34,283 nucleotides of DNA from Stenotrophomonas panacihumi (GTDB lineage Bacteria; Pseudomonadota; Gammaproteobacteria; Xanthomonadales; Xanthomonadaceae): the NCBI RefSeq assembly GCF_001431645.1, contig NZ_LLXU01000136.1:1-34283 (forward strand), in the 5' to 3' direction. Numbering within the stretch: position 1 is the stretch's first letter; the number at the start of each line of letters is the position of its first letter. This document shows positions 18,733 to 28,581 of the stretch, in pieces. The translations under genes were made by a program, and so were the position numbers. The notes beneath the pieces are model-generated. The model searched no databases and had not been told where the DNA came from. It saw nothing but the letters and a program-made list of their open reading frames with translations.

Positions 18733-20813
18733 GGCGCACCTCCCCAGCGGTAGTCGATGTCGAAGGACAGGTAGCGCTCGCGTTCGCCGTCGTACACCGG
18801 CTGCGACCAGCGCACGCCGTATTCCAGCGCCTGCCCGTCGCCCAGCGACCACAGGTGGCGGTAGGCCAGCGAGGGCACCCAATGCGTGCCGTAACCCCCT
18901 TGGTAGGCGGGGCCGGCGGCGATCTCCACGCGCTGGCGGAAGGCATGGCCGTAGCGGCGCCAGCCGATCTGCTCCAGCCCCAGGCCCACCGAGAGCGAGG
19001 CGTCGCGGCGCGGGTTGTAGTAGTCCACGACGCGATCGTCGGCGGCGCGGCCGGCCGAGGCCCACAGCAGGCCGTCCAGGCGCAGGCGTGGCGCGGCCCA
19101 CAGGCGTTGCAGGCCGGAGAGGTCGAGCGTCTGCCGGCGATTGCCGTCGTCGTAGCGCAGCTGGCGGGCCTGCAGCGTCCAGCGGCTGTCGTCGGAGGGC
19201 GTAAAGCGCACGCCGGCCATCAGGCCGTCGGCGTGGATGCCGAGGCGACGCGCCTGCAGCGAGGCGTCCGGATCCTGCCGCGTGGCGGCGAACGTGGCCG
19301 TCCACGCATCGGAGAAGCGCCACTCGGCTTCCAGCGCGGCGGTGGGGGCGTCGCGCCCGAAATCGTCCAGCGTGCGGCCGGCGTAGGCGGCGAGGTCGAG
19401 GCGGTCGTAGCGGTAGTGCGCGCCGAGGGCGAGGCTGCGGCGTTCGACGCGCTCGCCCGGCAGCTCGGCCCAGTCTTCCTGCGCGCGCAGGCCCAGGCGC
19501 CAGCGGTGGCCGATCAAGGGCGATTCCGCTTCCAGCAGGGTGCCGCCATCGCGCGAACCCACCGGCGAATGGCCGCCGTCGCTGTCGCCGTAGCGGCTGG
19601 CCGCGTGGACCTGCCAGCCGCGATCGCGCGACAGCGTGGCGTCCAGGCGCGCCAGGCCGGGGTCGTCCGGGTACTCGTCGCGCAGCGGCGCCATCGCCGC
19701 TTCGGCGCGGTCGGGCCGGCGCAGGGCGCGTTCGTTTTCGACCACGCCCACGCGCGCGTCCTTCTGCGTGGGGTCCAGGGTGAGGGCGACCCGGTCGCGT
19801 TGCAGCGCGGCCTGCGGCCAGCCGCGGTTGGCTTCCTGCGCGGCGAGGGCGGCCTGCAGCTCGGGGTTGGCCGGTGCGATGCGTTCCAGCGCCCGCAGCA
19901 GGCGCTCGGCGCCGCGCGTGTCCTGCGCGGCGGCGTGCGCCGAGGCCAGCGCGAGATCGGCCGAGAAGCGGTCCCAGTTCTCGTAGCCACTGCTGGCGCC
20001 TTCGCGCCGGGGCCAGGGTGGCTGCTGCGCGGCGAGCTGCTCGAACAGCGGCAGCGCCTCGTCGAAGCGCTCCTGTTCCAGCAGCGACCAACCCAGCAGC
20101 AGCTGCGTGGCCACGTCGTCATGACCCTCGGCCAGGGCCTGGCGCAGCAACGGTTCGGCCTGTTCCGGGCGGCGCAGGGCCATCATCGAATCGGCCACCA
20201 CCGGCAAGGCATAGGCGGGCACGTCGAGGGCGTCGTCGCGCAGGGCCTGGTAGCGCGCCACCACCTCGGCGTGGCGCTGGCGGCGGTTGAGCGCGATGAG
20301 CGTATCCACGCGCAGGCGGGTGGCTTCCCAGTGCGTCTGCCGCGGGGCGTCGCGGTCGGTGGCCGCGATCTGCGACAGCGCCCGATCGGTTTCCGCCAGC
20401 CGGTGCGCCGGGTCCACCGGCGGGGCATCGCCCTCGCTGATGATCGAGGCGAGGCGGTCGTTGTCGATGCGCTCGCGTTCGGCCGTACTGAACCAGTCCG
20501 GATGGCGCTGTACCGCTTCCCACGCCAGCTGCGGGCTGTGGAGATCGTCCAGCGTCAGCGCCCGCATCGCGTACGCACCGCGATCGCCCGGATCGGCGGC
20601 GAGCACGCGCTCGTAGATCGCCAATGCATCCACGTACTGGCGGTCGGCGCGCAGGCGTTCGGCCTGCTGCATCGGGGTGAGGAGGCGAAGCTCGCCGTCT
20701 TCGACCTTTTCATCGGCGTGCGCGTCCCCCTGCGCGTGTGCGGCGCATGTGGCGAACAGGGCGATGGAAAGGAGGGAGAGGGCGGCGCGCTGCGGACTAT
20801 GTCGCGTCCGCAT
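18729..20813 (-). CDS. pgaA: PgaA, outer-membrane poly-N-acetylglucosamine export porin
   Basis: A 694-residue exported protein. A signal peptide is visible (cleavage near AHA-QG, about residue 28). Residues about 40-400 consist of TPR-like helical repeats (for example AIYERVLAADPGDRGAYAMRAL). The C-terminal 290 residues alternate polar and hydrophobic positions as in a 16-strand outer-membrane barrel, ending FDIDYRWGGAP. It exports the polymer and binds deacetylated chains on its TPR part. It is shorter than E. coli PgaA (about 807). It is the first pga gene; no clear Shine-Dalgarno precedes ATG 20813. Confidence 0.93.
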   Translation of the reverse strand: MRTRHSPQRAALSLLSIALFATCAAHAQGDAHADEKVEDGELRLLTPMQQAERLRADRQYVDALAIYERVLAADPGDRGAYAMRALTLDDLHSPQLAWEAVQRHPDWFSTAERERIDNDRLASIISEGDAPPVDPAHRLAETDRALSQIAATDRDAPRQTHWEATRLRVDTLIALNRRQRHAEVVARYQALRDDALDVPAYALPVVADSMMALRRPEQAEPLLRQALAEGHDDVATQLLLGWSLLEQERFDEALPLFEQLAAQQPPWPRREGASSGYENWDRFSADLALASAHAAAQDTRGAERLLRALERIAPANPELQAALAAQEANRGWPQAALQRDRVALTLDPTQKDARVGVVENERALRRPDRAEAAMAPLRDEYPDDPGLARLDATLSRDRGWQVHAASRYGDSDGGHSPVGSRDGGTLLEAESPLIGHRWRLGLRAQEDWAELPGERVERRSLALGAHYRYDRLDLAAYAGRTLDDFGRDAPTAALEAEWRFSDAWTATFAATRQDPDASLQARRLGIHADGLMAGVRFTPSDDSRWTLQARQLRYDDGNRRQTLDLSGLQRLWAAPRLRLDGLLWASAGRAADDRVVDYYNPRRDASLSVGLGLEQIGWRRYGHAFRQRVEIAAGPAYQGGYGTHWVPSLAYRHLWSLGDGQALEYGVRWSQPVYDGERERYLSFDIDYRWGGAP

Positions 20814-20895
20814 GCGGCGGGAGCAGCGTGGGGGGGAGGAGCAAATGCGGCATCCGTTGAAAGCTCAATGTGATGTCGCCAACGATCCTGCGCAT

Positions 20896-20911
20896 TCACC
20901 TGTAAACGTGA
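20896..20911. promoter_or_regulatory. Possible operator between pgaA and the ester hydrolase gene
   Basis: TCAC-N8-GTGA, an inverted repeat centred in the divergent intergenic region 20814-21059. The half-site GTGATGTCG also recurs at 20870-20878 and 20909-20917 as a direct repeat. A regulator cannot be named. The rest of this 246-base gap shows only a possible promoter for the downstream gene. Confidence 0.25.
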
Positions 20912-21004
20912 TGTCGATTCGATGTGCCCGGTTTGTTCGACACTTCGCAAGCACGAACGGCACTTGAATCGTCGCGCCAGTTGTACTTGCGCTGTTCGTA
21001 TCAC

Positions 21005-21033
21005 TTCCGTTATGGGCGGCCTGTGGCTAGAGT
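21005..21033 (+). promoter_or_regulatory. Possible promoter of the ester hydrolase gene
   Basis: TAGAGT at 21028-21033 resembles a -10 element; TTCCGT sits 17 bases upstream as a poor -35. The predicted start would leave about 20 bases before the coding start at 21060. Confidence 0.3.
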
Positions 21034-21059
21034 GCGGCGATCATCCACCGGAAGCCGAC

Positions 21060-22967
21060 ATGCGCCCAGCTGCCCTTTGCCTCGCCATCGCGTTCGTCCT
21101 GCCCACCGCCGCCTTCGCGCAGACCGCGCCGATGACGCCGGACATCACCGGCAAGAAGTTCGTCGCGCCCACCGATGCGTACGACTACGTCAAGCGCGTG
21201 GTGATGATCCCGATGCGCGACGGGGTGAAGCTGCACACCGTGATCGTGGTGCCCAAGGGCGCGCGCAACGCGCCGATGCTGCTCACCCGCACGCCGTACG
21301 ACGCCGATGGCCGCGCCGAGCGCAGCAACTCCCCGCACATGAAGGACCTGCTGCCGCAGGGCGACGACGTGTTCGTGGACGGCGGCTACATCCGCGTGTT
21401 CCAGGACATCCGCGGCAAGCACGGCTCGGAAGGCGATTACGTGATGACCCGGCCGCTGCGCGGTCCGCTCAACAACACCAAGGTCGACCACGCCACCGAC
21501 GCCTGGGACACCATCGACTGGCTGGTGAAGCACGTGCCGGAGAGCAACGGCAAGGTCGGCATGATCGGCTCCTCCTACGAAGGCTTCACCGTGGTGATGG
21601 CGCTGACCAACCCGCACCCGGCGTTGAAGGTGGCCGCGCCCGAAAGCCCGATGATCGACGGCTGGAAGGGCGACGACTGGCTCAACAACGGCGCCTTCCG
21701 CCAGGTGAACTTCGACTACTTCACCGGCCAGCTCACCGCGCGCGGCAGGGGCGTGTCGATCCCGCGCGAAGGCTACGACGACTACAGCAACTTCCTGCGC
21801 GCGGGTTCGGCCGGCGATTTCGCGCGCGCCGCCGGCCTGGAGCAGCTGCCGTGGTGGCACAAGCTCACCGAGCACCCGGCCTATGACGCGTTCTGGCAGG
21901 AGCAGGCGCTGGACAAGGTGATGGCCAACACGCCGCTCAAGGTCCCCACGATGTGGCTGCAGGGCCTGTGGGACCAGGAGGACATGTACGGCGCCAACCA
22001 CAGCTACCAGGCGATGGAAGGCCGCGATACCGGCAACACGCTCAACTACCTGGTGATGGGCCCGTGGCGGCACAGCCAGGTGAACTACGACGGCAGTTCG
22101 CTGGGCGCGCTGAAGTTCGATGGCGATACCGCGCACCAGTTCCGCCGCGACGTGTTGCGGCCGTTCTTCGACCAGTACCTGGTTGATGGCGCGCCGAAGG
22201 CCGATACGCCGCCGGTGCTGATCTACAACACCGGCGAAAACCATTGGGACCGCCTGCAGCAGTGGCCGCGTTCGTGCGCGCAGGGCTGCGCGGCGCAGGC
22301 GAAGCCGCTGTACCTGCACGCCGGTGGCAAGCTCTCGTTCCAGGCGCCGGCGGCGGGGCAGGGCGAGTACGAGGAATACATCTCCGACCCGGCCAAGCCG
22401 GTGCCGTTCGTGCCGCGCCCGGTGCACTTCGGCGACCGCGACATGTGGACCACCTGGCTGGTGCAGGACCAGCGCTTCGTGGAAGGCCGCCAGGACGTGC
22501 TCACCTATGTCAGCGAGCCGTTGACCGAGCCGCTGAAGATCGGCGGCATGCCGGTAGTGAACCTGCAGGCTTCCACCAGCGGCACCGACAGCGACTGGGT
22601 GGTGAAGCTGATCGACGTGTCGCCGGACGAGAACGCGGGCGACCCGAAGATGGGCGGCTATGAGTTGCCGGTGTCGCTGGCGATCTTCCGCGGCCGCTAC
22701 CGCGAAGGCTTCGAGACCGCCAAGCCGCTGGCGAGCAACGCGCCGCTGGCGTACCGCTTCGAGCTGCCGAACGCGAACCACGTGTTCAAGCCGGGGCATC
22801 GGGTGATGGTGCAGGTGCAGTCGAGCCTGTTCCCGCTGTACGACCGCAACCCGCAGACCTTCGTGCCGAACATCTACTTCGCCCAGCCGGCCGATTACCA
22901 GAAGGCCACGCAGCGGATCTGGCACACGCCGCAGCAGCCGAGCTTCATCGAACTGCCGGTGCTGTAA
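21060..22967 (+). CDS. Alpha-amino acid ester hydrolase (S15/CocE family), secreted
   Basis: A 635-residue exported alpha/beta hydrolase. The signal peptide ends near AAFA-QT (residue 20); this decided ATG 21060 over an in-frame ATG at 20922. The nucleophile is S172 in GSSYEG. D305 (LWDQED) and H338 (PWRHSQ) complete the triad. The carboxylate cluster that binds the substrate amino group is present: D206, E307, D308. These are each offset by two from the Xanthomonas citri alpha-amino acid ester hydrolase, to which the sequence is closely similar as I recall it. A C-terminal jelly-roll domain covers about 430-635. It cleaves or transfers alpha-amino acyl groups, including on beta-lactams with such side chains; the natural substrate is unknown. 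Confidence 0.93.
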   Translation: MRPAALCLAIAFVLPTAAFAQTAPMTPDITGKKFVAPTDAYDYVKRVVMIPMRDGVKLHTVIVVPKGARNAPMLLTRTPYDADGRAERSNSPHMKDLLPQGDDVFVDGGYIRVFQDIRGKHGSEGDYVMTRPLRGPLNNTKVDHATDAWDTIDWLVKHVPESNGKVGMIGSSYEGFTVVMALTNPHPALKVAAPESPMIDGWKGDDWLNNGAFRQVNFDYFTGQLTARGRGVSIPREGYDDYSNFLRAGSAGDFARAAGLEQLPWWHKLTEHPAYDAFWQEQALDKVMANTPLKVPTMWLQGLWDQEDMYGANHSYQAMEGRDTGNTLNYLVMGPWRHSQVNYDGSSLGALKFDGDTAHQFRRDVLRPFFDQYLVDGAPKADTPPVLIYNTGENHWDRLQQWPRSCAQGCAAQAKPLYLHAGGKLSFQAPAAGQGEYEEYISDPAKPVPFVPRPVHFGDRDMWTTWLVQDQRFVEGRQDVLTYVSEPLTEPLKIGGMPVVNLQASTSGTDSDWVVKLIDVSPDENAGDPKMGGYELPVSLAIFRGRYREGFETAKPLASNAPLAYRFELPNANHVFKPGHRVMVQVQSSLFPLYDRNPQTFVPNIYFAQPADYQKATQRIWHTPQQPSFIELPVL

Positions 22968-22974
22968 CGCGACC

Positions 22975-23003
22975 GGCGCCGCGACCGAACCGGTCGCGGC
23001 GCC
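22975..23003. terminator. Hairpin between convergent genes
   Basis: Perfect 13-base-pair stem (GGCGCCGCGACCG / CGGTCGCGGCGCC) with an AAC loop, located between the convergent ester hydrolase and cysteine dioxygenase stops. No T-run follows on either strand, so it may act as a barrier to antisense reading or a 3'-end stabiliser rather than a strict intrinsic terminator. Confidence 0.6.
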
Positions 23004-23009
23004 TTGCCG

Positions 23010-23486
23010 CTACGACGGCAGCTCCACCGTCTCGTAATCCGCCAGCGGCGGCACGTACAGGTGCAGTGAGATCGACCCGTCCGGATGCGCGCCGGTGAGC
23101 CGGTGGAAATCCTCGGCCGAATCGAAGGCCGTCTCCGCGCTGGGCTCCAGCCGCGACGAACCTGCTTCGCACAGCGGTGCCCGGGCGCCATCGGCGCGCA
23201 CGTAGCGGCATTCCTCCAGCGCGCCCTGCAGCACGCGCACGCAGCACTGCGAGCTGCCGTGGTTGTGTACCGGGCTGGCCTGGCCGTCGCGCCAGCAGAT
23301 CGCCACCAGTTCATGGTCCTCGGTGAGGTCCAGCGCGTTGCGCCGGTAGCCGTCCTCGCCGTATTGGCAGAACGCGGCGATGTCGCGCACCCCGATATGG
23401 CAGTGGGCCATCGCGGCCAGGTAATCGGCGCGGCTGCGGCAGCTGCGCAGCGTGGCGATCATGCTCGCCAGGGCGTCTTCGTTCAT
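23010..23486 (-). CDS. Cysteine dioxygenase
   Basis: A 158-residue cupin enzyme that oxidises L-cysteine to cysteine sulfinate using non-haem iron. The three histidine ligands are H74, H76 (SPVHNHG) and H142 (SLHLY). R49 (GYRRN) aligns with the Arg that binds the cysteine carboxylate, favouring cysteine over 3-mercaptopropionate. C81 and Y144 occupy the positions of the Cys-Tyr crosslink of mammalian enzymes. I set the start at ATG 23486, with GGAGG seven bases upstream; a longer frame reaches 23513. It stands alone, convergent with the ester hydrolase. Confidence 0.92.
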   Translation of the reverse strand: MNEDALASMIATLRSCRSRADYLAAMAHCHIGVRDIAAFCQYGEDGYRRNALDLTEDHELVAICWRDGQASPVHNHGSSQCCVRVLQGALEECRYVRADGARAPLCEAGSSRLEPSAETAFDSAEDFHRLTGAHPDGSISLHLYVPPLADYETVELPS

Positions 23487-23587
23487 GCATCCCTCCTCGC
23501 GTGGACGGGCCACTTTCAGACCCTAACGCGATCGGCGGGCGATGTCGTCCTCGCAATGGCGTCGCATGCGCGCGGAACGCACAAAGA

Positions 23588-23620
23588 AAAAGCCCGGAAG
23601 GTTTTGCCTTCCGGGCTTTT
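23588..23620. terminator. Bidirectional rho-independent terminator
   Basis: AAAAGCCCGGAAGG-TTTTG-CCTTCCGGGCTTTT: a 14-base-pair stem with A/T tails that give U-runs on both strands. It lies directly downstream of the minus-strand tRNA-Pro (and of any cyd transcript running through it). Confidence 0.92.
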
Positions 23621-23631
23621 CTTTATTCAGT

Positions 23632-23708
<77 letters not shown>

Positions 23709-23720
23709 ACTGAGCCGCGC

Positions 23721-23749
23721 ATGATACAGAGGTCAGCGGGACTCGGCAA
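23721..23749 (-). promoter_or_regulatory. Promoter of tRNA-Pro
   Basis: On the minus strand TTGCCG (23744-23749) is followed by a 17-base spacer and TATCAT (23721-23726, five of six). The tRNA begins 12 bases after the -10. It overlaps the space between cydX and the tRNA. Confidence 0.65.
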
Positions 23750-23768
23750 GCTTCCGGGCGAAAAAATT

Positions 23769-23876
23769 TCACTTGCCGCGGGGGCTGTCCTGCTCGCGCA
23801 TCTCGAACCACATCCCGTTGAGCACGGCGGCCAGCGAGGCCAGGCCGGTGCCGAGGATCCAGGCGAAATACCACAT
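23769..23876 (-). CDS. cydX: CydX, small subunit of cytochrome bd-I
   Basis: A 35-residue membrane peptide beginning MWYFAWILGTGLAS, almost the same as the E. coli CydX N-terminus, with a single hydrophobic helix through about residue 24 and a polar tail ending SPRGK. CydX binds CydAB and stabilises the haems. The start has a strong GAGGAG ribosome site. It follows cydB by 45 bases, separated by a GC-rich hairpin. It is easily missed because of its size. Confidence 0.93.
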   Translation of the reverse strand: MWYFAWILGTGLASLAAVLNGMWFEMREQDSPRGK

Positions 23877-23894
23877 GATGTTTTCTCCTCGAAA

Positions 23895-23915
23895 GGGGCG
23901 CGCCGGGCGCGCCCC
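23895..23915 (-). other. GC-rich hairpin between cydB and cydX
   Basis: GGGGCGCGC-CCG-GCGCGCCCC, nine base pairs with a three-base loop, located just after the cydB stop and before the cydX ribosome site. Only three Us follow on the transcript, so read-through is expected; it may protect the cydAB message 3' end or lower cydX expression. Function is inference. Confidence 0.5.
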
Positions 23916-23921
23916 GTGGGC

Positions 23922-25073
23922 TTAGTAGGCGTTGGGGTTCTGCTGCATTTCGTCGTCGGTCACCTTGCCCTTGAGCACGCGGTACACCCACGTGGTGTAG
24001 GCCAGGATGATCGGCAGGAACACCACGGTGGCCAGCAGCATGATCCACAGGGTCAGGTGGCTGCTGGAGCCATCCCACACCGTCAGGCTCGAGCCCGGCA
24101 CGCTGCTCGACGGCAGCAGGAACGGGAAGATCGCAAAGCCCACCGTGAGGATGATGCCGGCGATGGCCACCGCCGAGGAGATGAATGCCAGGCCGCCGCG
24201 ACGCGCCTTCAGCAGCGCCGCGCTGCCGAGCAGGCCGACCAGCCCGGCCAGCGGCGCCAGCAGCGTCAGCGGCATGGTCTGGTAGTTGTGCATCCAGCCA
24301 CCCGTCGCGCCCGTCACCACCGTCTTCAGCAGCGGGTTGCTCGCCGCATCGGTCACCTGCGTGGACGTCACCTCGTAGCCCGGCAGGCCGAAGGCCACCC
24401 ACACGCCGCCCAGGGCGAACAGCACGAAGGCCAGCAGCGCGGCGAGGGCGCCGTAGCGCGCCGAACGTTCGGCCACCGGGCCGTCGGTCTTGATGACCAG
24501 CATCGCCGCGCCGTGCGCCACCAGCATCGACACGCTGAGCAGGCCGGCCAGCAGGGCGAACGGCATCAGCAGGCCGAAGAAGCTGCCGGTGTAGAACACC
24601 CGCATGCTGTCGTCGAAGTGGTACGGCACGCCGAGCAGCACGTTGCCCACCGCCACGCCCATGATCAGCGCCGGGATGAAGCCGCCGATGAACAGCGCCC
24701 AGTCCCAGTTGTTGCGCCAGCGCTGGCTGGGCAGCTTGCCGCGGTACTTGAAGCCGACCGGGCGCAGGATCAGCGCGAACAGGATCAGGAACATCGCCAG
24801 GTAGAACCCGGAGAAGCTCACCGCATACAGCGGCGGCCAGGCGGCGAAGATCGCGCCGCCGCCCAGGATCAGCCACACCTGGTTGCCTTCCCAGACCGGG
24901 CCGATGGTGTTGACCACCAGCCGGCGTTCGGCGTCGTTGCGGGCGACGAAGGGCAGCAGCGTGCCCACGCCCAGGTCGAAGCCATCCATCACCGCGAAGC
25001 CGATCAGCAGGATGCCGAGCAGCAGCCACCAGATCACCCGCAGCGTGGTGTAGTCGAGCAGTACGAAATCCAT
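23922..25073 (-). CDS. cydB: Cytochrome bd-I ubiquinol oxidase subunit II
   Basis: A 383-residue integral membrane protein with about eight to nine hydrophobic helices. The N-terminus [20 protein letters not shown] and the [11 protein letters not shown] segment are the CydB signature; [11 protein letters not shown] follows. Length is the E. coli value plus four. It pairs with CydA to reduce oxygen to water. The start is ATG 25073, 16 bases after cydA; a longer frame with a basic extension is not supported. It is followed by cydX. Confidence 0.96.
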   Translation of the reverse strand: MDFVLLDYTTLRVIWWLLLGILLIGFAVMDGFDLGVGTLLPFVARNDAERRLVVNTIGPVWEGNQVWLILGGGAIFAAWPPLYAVSFSGFYLAMFLILFALILRPVGFKYRGKLPSQRWRNNWDWALFIGGFIPALIMGVAVGNVLLGVPYHFDDSMRVFYTGSFFGLLMPFALLAGLLSVSMLVAHGAAMLVIKTDGPVAERSARYGALAALLAFVLFALGGVWVAFGLPGYEVTSTQVTDAASNPLLKTVVTGATGGWMHNYQTMPLTLLAPLAGLVGLLGSAALLKARRGGLAFISSAVAIAGIILTVGFAIFPFLLPSSSVPGSSLTVWDGSSSHLTLWIMLLATVVFLPIILAYTTWVYRVLKGKVTDDEMQQNPNAY

Positions 25074-25089
25074 GAGTAGTCTCCTGCGC

Positions 25090-26682
25090 TTACGGCTGGC
25101 CGCCGGCAAGCGCTTCGGTGCTGAGGGGGGCGTTGGGCGACTTGGGGGCCTGCAGCGAAGGCAGCAGCTCGTCCGGGCCGTGCCTGACCGCCTTGAGCAT
25201 CAGCTTGATCTCGATGACCATCAGCACGGTGTAGAGCAGCACGAAGCCGCACAGCGTGGTGAGGATCTGGTGCAAGGCCAGGCCCGAAGCGGCATAGAAC
25301 GTCGGCAGCACGCCTTCCACCGCCCACGGCTGGCGGCCGTACTCGGCCACGAACCAGCCGCACTCGATGGCGATCCACGGCAGCGGCAGCGTCCACAGCG
25401 CCAGCTTCAGGAACCACTTCTTGTCCTCGAAGTTGTGCTTGCACGAGAACCAGAACGCGATGGCGAAGAAGGCGATCAGGTAGAAGCCGATGCCGGCCAT
25501 GATGCGGAACGTCCAGAACAGCGGCGCCACGGTGGGCACGGTGTCCATGGCCGCCTGCGAGATCTGCTCGGGCGTGGCGTTGAGGATGTCCTCGCGGTAA
25601 CGCTTGAGCAGCAGGCCGTGGCCAAGATCCTGCCAGTGGCGGTCGAACATCTCGCGCGCCTCGACGTCGTTCTTGTCCTTGCGCAGGCGTTCCAGTGCCC
25701 CGTAGGCGAGCTGGCCGCCGCGGATGCGGTGTTCGGCGCGCCCGACCAGTTCCAGGATGCCCGGGATCGGCGTGTTCAACGAACGCGTGGCGATCAGGCC
25801 CATCAGGTAGGGCACCTTGATGGCGAAATCGTTGCGCTGCGTCTTCTGGTTCGGGATGCCGAAGGCGGTGAAGTCGGCGGGGGCCTGTTCGGTCTCCCAC
25901 ATCGCTTCGATCGCGGCCAGCTTCATCTTCTGGTGTTCGTTGGCGGCGTAACCGCTCTCGTCACCGAGCACCACCACCGACAGCGAGGAGAACAGGCCGA
26001 ACGCCGCGGCGACGGCGAACGAGCGCCGCGCCACGTCGCGGTGCTTGCCGCGCAGCAGGTAGAAGGCGCTGATCGACATCACGAACACCGCGCCGGTGAC
26101 GTAACCGGCCGATACCGTGTGCACGAACTTGGCCTGCGCCACCGGGTTGAACAGCACCGCCATGAAGTCGACGACTTCCATGCGCATGGTGTCCGGGTTG
26201 AACACCGCGCCGGTGGGGTTCTGCATCCAGCCGTTGGCGATGAGGATCCACAGCGCCGACAGGTTGGTGCCCAGCGCCATCAGCCAGGTGACCGTGAGGT
26301 GCTGCACGCGCGAGAGCCGGTTCCAGCCGAAGAAGAACAGGCCGATGAACGTGGCTTCCAGGAAGAAGGCCATCAGGCCCTCGATGGCCAGCGGTGCGCC
26401 GAAGATGTCGCCGACGTAGTGGCTGTAGTACGACCAGTTCATGCCGAACTGGAACTCCATGACGATGCCGGTACCGACACCCATGGCGAAGTTGATGCCG
26501 AACAGCACGCCCCAGAAGATCGTCATGCGCCGCCAGACCTCGCGGCCGGTCATGACATAGACGCTCTCCATGATCGCGATCATGAAGGAGAGTCCGAGGG
26601 TGAGGGGAACAAACAGGAAGTGGTACATCACGGTCAGTGCGAACTGCAGCCGTGAGAGGTCGACGACAGTCATGTCGATCAT
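25090..26682 (-). CDS. cydA: Cytochrome bd-I ubiquinol oxidase subunit I
   Basis: A 530-residue haem-binding membrane subunit. Axial ligands are H21 (MYHFLFVP, haem b595), H188 ([10 protein letters not shown], haem b558) and M396 (FRIM, haem b558). The periplasmic Q-loop is the long E. coli type, with K253 and E260 equivalents ([10 protein letters not shown]) and GLLLKRY, so this is bd-I rather than the cyanide-insensitive short-loop form. I chose ATG 26682 ([12 protein letters not shown]); ATG 26673 is an alternative. It is the first gene of cydABX and divergent from cydDC. Confidence 0.97.
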   Translation of the reverse strand: MIDMTVVDLSRLQFALTVMYHFLFVPLTLGLSFMIAIMESVYVMTGREVWRRMTIFWGVLFGINFAMGVGTGIVMEFQFGMNWSYYSHYVGDIFGAPLAIEGLMAFFLEATFIGLFFFGWNRLSRVQHLTVTWLMALGTNLSALWILIANGWMQNPTGAVFNPDTMRMEVVDFMAVLFNPVAQAKFVHTVSAGYVTGAVFVMSISAFYLLRGKHRDVARRSFAVAAAFGLFSSLSVVVLGDESGYAANEHQKMKLAAIEAMWETEQAPADFTAFGIPNQKTQRNDFAIKVPYLMGLIATRSLNTPIPGILELVGRAEHRIRGGQLAYGALERLRKDKNDVEAREMFDRHWQDLGHGLLLKRYREDILNATPEQISQAAMDTVPTVAPLFWTFRIMAGIGFYLIAFFAIAFWFSCKHNFEDKKWFLKLALWTLPLPWIAIECGWFVAEYGRQPWAVEGVLPTFYAASGLALHQILTTLCGFVLLYTVLMVIEIKLMLKAVRHGPDELLPSLQAPKSPNAPLSTEALAGGQP

Positions 26683-26718
26683 GGCTTTGGCGTCCTTTGG
26701 ACGGTTGGGAGCTGGGCG

Positions 26719-26724
26719 AATGAT
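26719..26724 (-). promoter_or_regulatory. cydA: Possible -10 element for cydA
   Basis: On the minus strand ATCATT (or GATCAT shifted by one) lies 37 bases upstream of the cydA start. It would place the transcription start about 42-44 bases from the centre of the FNR/ANR box, the spacing of class II activation. Confidence 0.4.
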
Positions 26725-26748
26725 CCGTCGCCGATGGTGCGCCCGGCG

Positions 26749-26762
26749 TTGATCCAGATCAA
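26749..26762. promoter_or_regulatory. FNR/ANR box between cydA and cydD
   Basis: TTGATCCAGATCAA, a perfect match to the FNR/ANR consensus TTGAT-N4-ATCAA. It lies in the 186-base divergent region between cydA and cydD. FNR-type regulators respond to oxygen, and control of cytochrome bd by them is known in other bacteria. The position suits activation of cydA; for cydD the box would be more than 80 bases upstream of the likely start. Confidence 0.8.
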
Positions 26763-26829
26763 TGCGGCATGTGGTCGCGACGGGCACCCTTCGTGGCCCC
26801 ACTGCCCCGCGCCGCGCACATGCGCCGCA

Positions 26830-26835
26830 TACAAT
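26830..26835 (+). promoter_or_regulatory. cydD: Possible -10 element for cydD
   Basis: TACAAT (five of six), 34 bases before the proposed TTG start of cydD. No recognisable -35 hexamer is seen at the correct spacing. Confidence 0.4.
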
Positions 26836-26868
26836 CGGGGTCCCTGCCGTCAGCCTGCCGAGAGCGCA

Positions 26869-28577
<1,709 letters not shown>

Positions 28578-28581
<4 letters not shown>

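Noticed and set aside
15814..18753. A 979-codon open frame on the plus strand antisense to pgaBC
   Set aside because: Its protein is dominated by Arg, His, Gln and Ala without any recognisable domain, and it lies opposite well-supported pga genes; typical of GC-rich antisense frames.
20896..20911. A CRP/Clp site upstream of pgaA
   Set aside because: The half-sites are in the order TCAC-N8-GTGA, the reverse of the TGTGA-N6-TCACA arrangement, so a CRP-type site is not supported.
25090..26682. Cyanide-insensitive oxidase (CioA)
   Set aside because: The long Q-loop with the GLLLKRY block and the presence of cydX and cydDC indicate the E. coli-like bd-I type.
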